A DNA stretch of 26,817 nucleotides from JAUWMI01 sp964454265 (GTDB lineage: Bacteria; Sumerlaeota; Sumerlaeia; MWCT01; JAUWMI01): assembly GCA_964454265.1 (NCBI GenBank), contig CAYVXD010000049.1, forward strand, positions 1-26,817, given 5' to 3'. Positions 21,916-26,817 of the stretch are shown here, piece after piece; position 1 is the first letter of the stretch, and the number at the start of each line of letters is the position of its first letter. Under the pieces are notes generated by a model that was not told the DNA's origin, ran no database searches, and saw only the letters and a program-made list of their open reading frames with translations. The position numbers and the translations under genes are program-made.

Positions 21916-24458
21916 TATTCTATGACCTGGGGTATTTCTTCCATGATGTATGCTTCAATAATGTCGTTTTCCTTAATGTCATTAAAATTGGTAAGGGCGA
22001 TACCGCACTCAACGCCAGCCTGGACGCGTTTGACATCATTCTTGACGCGGCGAAGCGAGGCGATGGAGCCATCGTAAACAATGGCGCTATCGCGAATGAC
22101 GCGAGCACGGGCGTCGGCAAGGATTTCGCCTTCAGCAACAAGGCAACCTGCGATATTGCCAAGTTTGGAGATACGGAAGATCTGGCGAACCTCAGCGCGG
22201 CCCTTAAACACTTCGCGATATTTCGGTTCGAGCATACCAGTCAAGGCTTTCTTGATGTCGCTGATCAGTTCGTAGATCACGCGGTATATCTTGACGTCAA
22301 CACCTTCGCGCTCGGCCAGTACGCCAGCAGTAAATTCGGGCCGGACGTTAAAGCCGATAATAATTGCACCGGAGGCAAGGGCAAGGTTGACGTCGGAATC
22401 GTTGATGCCGCCGACTGCGGCATGGATGACATCGATGCGGACCTCAGGGGAGGAGATCTTGTTGAGAGACTGAAGGATGGCCTCCATGGAGCCCTGAACG
22501 TCACACTTGACAATAAGGTTGAGTTCTTTAATTTTGCCCTGCTCGACGAATTCGTGCAGGTTTTCGAGGGCAATCATCGGGGTTTGACGCAGGCCTTTTG
22601 CGCGCCAGCGAGAGGAGCGAATGGCAGCGATGTGACGGGCGATCTTTTCCTCAGGGAGCACGAGAAAGAGGCCACCGACCTCAGCCGCTCCCGTTAAACC
22701 AATTATCTCAACAGGTCTCGAAGGTGCTGCATCGTAGGCAAGTCTCAGATGCTCATCATTCATGGCACGGACTTTGCCGTGCTGCTTCCCGGTAAGGAAG
22801 ACGTCGCCAATGCGCAGTGTTCCATTCTGGACAAGCACTGTGGCCATGGCGCCGCGAAGTGGGTCAATATGCGACTCGATGATGCGGCCAAGGGCAGGGC
22901 GGCTGGGATTTGCCTTAAGTTCGAGCACCTCGGCCTGGAGGAGAATCATTTCGAGAAGCCGATCAATACCCGTACCCTTCTTGGCAGAGATTTCCACGAA
23001 GATCGTCTGGCCGCCGAGCTCTTCAGGCACGAGCTCATATTGAAGCAGGGCCTGCCTGACCTTATCGGGATTGGCGTTGGGAAGATCAATCTTGTTTATG
23101 GCCACTAGAATAGGGACGCCAGCGGCCTTGGCATGATTGATGGCTTCGACGGTCTGTGGCATCACGCCGTCGTCAGCAGCGACAACAAGAACAACAATGT
23201 CAGTGACGGAAGCGCCGCGAGCGCGCATGGAGGTAAATGCTTCATGGCCAGGGGTGTCGAGGAAGACGATGTTGCCTTTTGGAGCCGTTACATAATAGGC
23301 GCCGATATGCTGAGTGATACCGCCAAACTCGCCACCGACAACGTCTGTTTTTCGTATATTATCAAGTAAAGTAGTCTTACCGTGGTCAACGTGTCCCATA
23401 ATTGTAACAACAGGGGGGCGCGGTTTGAGTGACTCAGGTGAATCTTTGACCATAAATTGCTCGACGTCGTGCTCATCGCTTTCAGGTATGATTTCAAGCT
23501 CAAAGCCTAGTTCGGAAGTCACGAGAGTGCAAAGGTCAGGGTCCAGAAGCTGGTTGATTGTAATTATCTCACCCATTTCAAGACACTTTGAGATGATGTC
23601 TGATGCGGGCATATTGAGTTTTGCAGCGAGCTGGCCCACCGTAATATCTCCACGAATAGTGACGATGGAAGGCTTAGTAGGTGCCTTTGCTGGTGGAGGA
23701 GGGGGTTCTTTCACTGCGGTTGAAGAGGGTTGCACGATAAAGCTTGGGCGGATTTTCTTTTCACGAACACCTTTTTTAGATCGAGCGTGAGTTGGGGGCG
23801 CAACATCGTCGAGCTTGATGACTTTACTTGGGCGTGGCCTTTTCCCATCGTGCTTGGCTGCAGGCCGTTTCTTTGAAGGGCGGCCACGGCGCGTGTCTTT
23901 AAAGCTCATTACTTCAATCTTTGGAACAACGAGAGGAGCGGGTTCAGGAGGGGCAAGTGGTTCTGGTGGTTTTTCAGCAATTTCAGGAGCAGGCTCGTGC
24001 TTGGGCTTGGCTGGGGCCTTTACAGCAGTGGATTTTTTTGGCTTAGCGCGTTCCTTGGGTGCGGCTTTTTGCTTCTTTTTTTCTTCAGCGCGAGCCTTGC
24101 GCTGGGCAAGGAGTTCGGCTCTGCGTTTGCGTTCTTCGGCCTCGCGTCGTCTACGATCTTCGATTTCTTTGCGTCTGCGTTGTTCAGCCTCGTGCTGACG
24201 ACGTTCTTCCAGTTCTTTGCGTTTGCACTCTTCAGCCTCACGTCGTTTGCGCTCCTCAGCTTCCTTGCGTTTGCGTTCTTCTTCGGCCTTGCGTGCGGCC
24301 TCATCGCGGCGTTTTTCGTAAGTCTTCATGATGCGGCGCACGTGCTTGTCTTCCACCGCGCTCATATGGTTCTTAACCTGGACGCGAATGCGTTTAAAGT
24401 CCTTGATGAGCTGCGTGCTGGATACGTCAAGGATTTTTGCTAGTTCGTGAATACGCAT
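21915..24458 (-). CDS. infB: Translation initiation factor IF-2
   Basis: IF-2 delivers initiator tRNA to the 30S subunit and promotes subunit joining. The 847-residue protein begins with the small IF2_N domain (MRIHELAKILDVSSTQLIKDF). A highly charged R/K/E-rich helical repeat follows at 46-140, then a Pro/Lys-rich disordered part to about 265 and a second IF2_N-like domain (TVGQLAAKLNMPASDII). The GTPase domain has GHVDHGKT (355-362), DTPGH (401-405) and NKID (455-458). The remaining C-terminal domains are intact. It follows nusA after 246 bases, without the ylxR gene often found there, and precedes DUF503. Confidence 0.97.
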   Translation of the reverse strand: MRIHELAKILDVSSTQLIKDFKRIRVQVKNHMSAVEDKHVRRIMKTYEKRRDEAARKAEEERKRKEAEERKRREAEECKRKELEERRQHEAEQRRRKEIEDRRRREAEERKRRAELLAQRKARAEEKKKQKAAPKERAKPKKSTAVKAPAKPKHEPAPEIAEKPPEPLAPPEPAPLVVPKIEVMSFKDTRRGRPSKKRPAAKHDGKRPRPSKVIKLDDVAPPTHARSKKGVREKKIRPSFIVQPSSTAVKEPPPPPAKAPTKPSIVTIRGDITVGQLAAKLNMPASDIISKCLEMGEIITINQLLDPDLCTLVTSELGFELEIIPESDEHDVEQFMVKDSPESLKPRPPVVTIMGHVDHGKTTLLDNIRKTDVVGGEFGGITQHIGAYYVTAPKGNIVFLDTPGHEAFTSMRARGASVTDIVVLVVAADDGVMPQTVEAINHAKAAGVPILVAINKIDLPNANPDKVRQALLQYELVPEELGGQTIFVEISAKKGTGIDRLLEMILLQAEVLELKANPSRPALGRIIESHIDPLRGAMATVLVQNGTLRIGDVFLTGKQHGKVRAMNDEHLRLAYDAAPSRPVEIIGLTGAAEVGGLFLVLPEEKIARHIAAIRSSRWRAKGLRQTPMIALENLHEFVEQGKIKELNLIVKCDVQGSMEAILQSLNKISSPEVRIDVIHAAVGGINDSDVNLALASGAIIIGFNVRPEFTAGVLAEREGVDVKIYRVIYELISDIKKALTGMLEPKYREVFKGRAEVRQIFRISKLGNIAGCLVAEGEILADARARVIRDSAIVYDGSIASLRRVKNDVKRVQAGVECGIALTNFNDIKENDIIEAYIMEEIPQVIE

Positions 24459-24570
24459 GCGAAATTCTTACCTTTTTGTCCCGGAATTTTGCAGTTGAGA
24501 AGCGCGCCTATTCGACGAGAATGCTAGAAGCGCTAGCCTGATGGAGTAACCGCTGTTATTGCCGTAGACA

Positions 24571-24657
24571 AGTCGTATATGAAAACGGGTTGCCCTTTAT
24601 TAGTCAAGTTAAAAGAATTCACGCTGTGGTGTAAGCTTGTTTATTAGTCGTATATGA
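24571..24657 (-). repeat. 12-base direct repeat in the nusA-infB gap
   Basis: AGTCGTATATGA occurs at 24571-24582 and again at 24646-24657, 75 bases apart (TCATATACGACT on the coding strand). The 246-base gap has no other gene. The repeat may mark a duplicated regulatory site or a small duplication. Confidence 0.4.
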
Positions 24658-24704
24658 GTAATAGTAAGCCGAGCGCTGTGCGGAAGAAGGCAGCGCACGG
24701 GGAG

Positions 24705-26477
24705 CTATTTGGTAGTTCGCTTTTTATCAAGCTTAGGTGCGGTGGCTCTCTTCTTATCTGCGGTTTTTGTTTTGCGCCGTGATTTTGATTCTGCTGTGGA
24801 TTTCGGGCGCTGGGTGGTTTTGCGAGTTTTCCGTTTCGTAACGAGGAGGGTTGAGGGTTTTTCAGCAGATTTTTCTTCTGGTACGGGCAACGCAGGCGTT
24901 TCGTCTTCGGGCAATTGCACGGACTGAGATTCGGGTTCTGGAGCAGTCACTTCTGATTGGGTGCTTTCTTGTGCGTCTTTTTCTATGTGCTGCTCATCAC
25001 TCTCGGCAGTTACGGATTGTGGTGCTTCAGCTGCAGCGCTAGGGGTTTCATCGGTGTCTGGGGGTTCAACTTGTTGATCTTGTGAAGATATCTCTGAATC
25101 TTCAGGTTGTGGGGGCTGGGCGGGTTCAGATTTCTCAGATTGTAGAGCCGCCGTTTCGGCAGGCGCTTCCTGTGAAGAGTCTGATTGTCCAGCAGCCAAT
25201 TCCTCTGCCATTTCTTTGAGGGCTTCGGTGTATTCCCTAGCACCTTCAACGAGCCGCTCAGCGAGCTCTACGGAATCAAGGCCGATGGTTTCCACTAGTT
25301 GTTGGGGTTTGGCTTGGGCGATTTTCTCAACGCTGTCCAGGGCCGAGGCAGTGATTGCATTGCGCATGGGTTTAGAGAGGCCGTCAATCTGGCTGAGGAA
25401 ATCTTCGAGGTATCGGCGCCGAATTTCCTTAGCTGCGAGGGCTTCTGCCTCAGCCACCTCGCTCTTAATGTCAACCTTATAGCCGCTAAGTTTCGCGGCG
25501 AGTTTAGCGTTCTGGCCCTTCTTGCCAATGGCAACAGACAAGCCGTCTTTCGCCACAACAACTTCGGCGTATTTTTCTTCGAGATTAAGATTGACCTTGA
25601 TAATTTCCGCGGGATTCAGGGCATTGGTGATAAAAGTTTTGGGGTCGGAGCTATAGGGTATGATGTCAATTTTTTCGTTTTCGAGTTCGCGGACAATCAT
25701 CTGGACGCGCGAGCCTCTCATGCCGACGCATGCGCCAACGGGATCAACGTCCGGGTTGGTACTCGTAACCGCAACCTTAGTGCGGACGCCGGGTTCGCGT
25801 GCCATGCCAACGATTTTCACGGTGCCGTCGCTGACTTCCGGGACCTCCTGCTCGAAGAGACGCATGACAAGTTCCGGGCGGGTGCGCGAGACGCAAACCT
25901 GAGGTCCCTTGGTGCTCTTCTTGACCTCTACAATGATGAGTTTCAGGCGGTCGCCGAACCGGTAGCGGATACCGTAGGGGATTTCTTGAAGAGGAAGGAC
26001 AGCTTCGACCTTGCCGAAGCTGACGATTGCATCGCGTCTCTCGAAGCGCTGTACGATGCCAGTGACGACTTGGCCGACGCGATTTTTATATTCTTCGTAG
26101 ATATTTTCGCGTTCTGCGTCGCGTAGGCGTTGAAGAATGCCCTGGCGCACGGATTGTGCGGCGATACGGCCGAAGTCGCCGGGGTCAATCTCAACCTCGA
26201 CCATATCGCCCAGCTTGGCCCTTTTTTTAATTTGCCGGGCTTTTTCGAGAGTGATTTCGTGTCGCGGAGTTGTGACCTGCTTGACCGCAGTTTTTTCAGC
26301 GAAGATTTTGAGTTCGCCAGTCTCCACATCGAGCTCCGGGCGAGCATTCTCGAAGTGCGAGAGGGTTTTTTTCGACGCGGAGAGGATAGCCTGCTCGATG
26401 GCCTCTTTAATAATCTCGATCTCGAGATCCTTTTCCTTGCTGATCTGGCGAATGAAGGCTTTGAGGTTCTGTTGCAT
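24705..26477 (-). CDS. nusA: Transcription termination/antitermination factor NusA with a long disordered tail
   Basis: NusA binds RNA polymerase and nascent RNA and modulates pausing, termination and antitermination. The 590-residue product has the N-terminal polymerase-binding domain (1-130) and S1 domain (about 135-200). KH1 and KH2 follow (about 230-345, with CVGMRGSRVQMIVREL and AIGKKGQNAKLA), then one helix-hairpin-helix-like unit (about 360-420). Residues 430-590 are low-complexity, first acidic (E/P/S/Q), then strongly basic (KRKTRKTTQR to the end). I chose ATG 26477 because AGGAG lies eight bases upstream; ATG 26483 is only two bases from it. No rimP precedes it within the window. 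A terminator-like hairpin sits in the leader. Confidence 0.95.
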   Translation of the reverse strand: MQQNLKAFIRQISKEKDLEIEIIKEAIEQAILSASKKTLSHFENARPELDVETGELKIFAEKTAVKQVTTPRHEITLEKARQIKKRAKLGDMVEVEIDPGDFGRIAAQSVRQGILQRLRDAERENIYEEYKNRVGQVVTGIVQRFERRDAIVSFGKVEAVLPLQEIPYGIRYRFGDRLKLIIVEVKKSTKGPQVCVSRTRPELVMRLFEQEVPEVSDGTVKIVGMAREPGVRTKVAVTSTNPDVDPVGACVGMRGSRVQMIVRELENEKIDIIPYSSDPKTFITNALNPAEIIKVNLNLEEKYAEVVVAKDGLSVAIGKKGQNAKLAAKLSGYKVDIKSEVAEAEALAAKEIRRRYLEDFLSQIDGLSKPMRNAITASALDSVEKIAQAKPQQLVETIGLDSVELAERLVEGAREYTEALKEMAEELAAGQSDSSQEAPAETAALQSEKSEPAQPPQPEDSEISSQDQQVEPPDTDETPSAAAEAPQSVTAESDEQHIEKDAQESTQSEVTAPEPESQSVQLPEDETPALPVPEEKSAEKPSTLLVTKRKTRKTTQRPKSTAESKSRRKTKTADKKRATAPKLDKKRTTK

Positions 26478-26535
26478 TCGCATCACTCCTGCGACGTGCT
26501 GGGCGAAGGGGCCAGCGCGATAGTACGTCAAAAGA

Positions 26536-26559
26536 AAAAGTGGGCTAATGCCCACTTTT
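26536..26559 (-). terminator. Intrinsic terminator/attenuator in the nusA leader
   Basis: On the minus strand a GTGGGC/GCCCAC stem (10 bp with its A/T extension, loop ATTA) is followed directly by TTTTTCTTTT. This is a textbook Rho-independent terminator, 58 bases before the nusA ATG and inside the predicted leader. It could attenuate the nusA-infB operon; NusA is known to autoregulate its operon in E. coli. Confidence 0.75.
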
Positions 26560-26586
26560 CGTGTTGCGCAACAAAGCAAATTTTAT

Positions 26587-26615
26587 TGTATACCGCCGGC
26601 GTACTCTGAACGCAA
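26587..26615 (-). promoter_or_regulatory. Candidate promoter of the nusA operon
   Basis: On the minus strand TTGCGT (26615-26610) stands 17 bases before TATACA (26592-26587), within TATACAAT. The boxes are imperfect (3/6 and 4/6), but spacing and position ahead of the leader hairpin fit. Confidence 0.35.
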
Positions 26616-26817
26616 GGGAAAAATTGCGGGGATTAAGGAGGGCCACAGAGACGCAGAGGTGCGGAGATACTAAAACGAGGAATCTCATTATGATACAGCC
26701 GATCAGACGACCAATAGTCCTTCCGGTCAGTGTAATAGTTTTCGGCTCTTTTTCAAAGGAGGCAGCATTTTGCTCAAGAAATGATCCCCCCTCACCTCCA
26801 TCCTCTCCCGCAAGGGG
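26616..26817. other. Intergenic tail with repeat remnants, no gene seen
   Basis: CACAGAGACGCAGAGG-type repeat sequence occupies about 26643-26666. The last bases (about 26786-26817) resemble the left part of the widespread CCCTCACC...CTCTCCC-GCAA-GGGG element, cut by the window edge. A plus-strand frame from ATG 26690 stays open to the edge but runs through the repeat and lacks a ribosome binding site. I see no rimP or tRNA here. Confidence 0.4.

Noticed and set aside
23997..24443. Long frames opposite the charged repeat of infB
   Set aside because: Phe/Ala/Ser-rich antisense reflections of the Lys/Arg/Glu-rich IF-2 repeat, not genes.
24673..24696. GCGCTG...CAGCGC stem after nusA as a terminator
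   Set aside because: Only 6 bp with a 12-base loop and no T run; infB follows on the same strand.
26484..26579. N-terminal extension of NusA upstream of ATG 26483/26477
   Set aside because: It would translate through the terminator hairpin. The NusA fold and AGGAG support the start at 26477.
26690..26817. Plus-strand frame open to the window edge
   Set aside because: Runs through a known repeat-like element, lacks a ribosome binding site, and shows no protein-like features.
1..26817. CRISPR arrays, tRNA or rRNA genes, insertion sequences
   Set aside because: No regularly spaced direct repeats, no tRNA T-loop/acceptor pattern, no rRNA-like sequence and no transposase were seen by eye. A tRNAscan/Infernal run would be decisive.

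Overview
The window is bacterial chromosome, most likely from an uncultured Gram-negative lineage. It carries bacterial-only genes (rpmH, rnpA, yidD, yidC, mnmE, infB, nusA). It also carries lipopolysaccharide-type assembly genes (a GT9 heptosyltransferase-like domain and an O-antigen ligase-like protein), which imply an outer membrane. Short palindromic and fossil repeats of the kind seen in many candidate-phylum genomes are scattered through the intergenic DNA. Assigning a phylum (Omnitrophota/PVC-like or a neighbour) would be guesswork.

Layout. Positions 1-3400 (+): the end of an unknown gene, a two-domain GT2-GT9 glycosyltransferase, a 727-base gene-poor stretch with several inverted repeats, and a very short zinc-ribbon protein. 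Positions 3481-8946 (-): an O-antigen ligase-like protein with a TPR tail, a YkgJ-type cysteine-cluster protein, prolyl-tRNA synthetase and MnmE. Positions 9108-14755 (-): the classic origin-linked order rpmH-rnpA-yidD-yidC-jag, read leftwards. Between jag and mnmE sits an AT-rich gene fusing a TcmP-like domain to a spore-photoproduct-lyase-like radical SAM domain. Positions 14845-15500: an AT-rich region with three consensus DnaA boxes and two one-mismatch boxes, a strong oriC candidate although dnaA is not in the window. Positions 15506-16466 (-): a pseudopilin-like tail and mazG. Positions 16751-19672 (+): nagA and a multi-pass GT39-like membrane glycosyltransferase. Positions 19929-20855 (-): an EamA transporter. 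Positions 21070-26477 (-): the translation/transcription operon nusA-infB-DUF503-rbfA, preceded by a promoter-like site and an intrinsic terminator/attenuator in its leader.

How it fits together. The left end serves envelope polysaccharide assembly. The middle is the origin region with the membrane-insertion, RNase P and tRNA-modification cluster. The right end serves ribosome maturation and translation initiation. A family of GTAGGGGC...GCCCCTAC palindromes runs through these blocks. Copies supply the stop codons of mnmE and nagA, may supply the Shine-Dalgarno of rbfA, and one is translated inside the EamA gene. The two most notable items are the TcmP-radical SAM fusion and these coding-sequence-invading palindromes.
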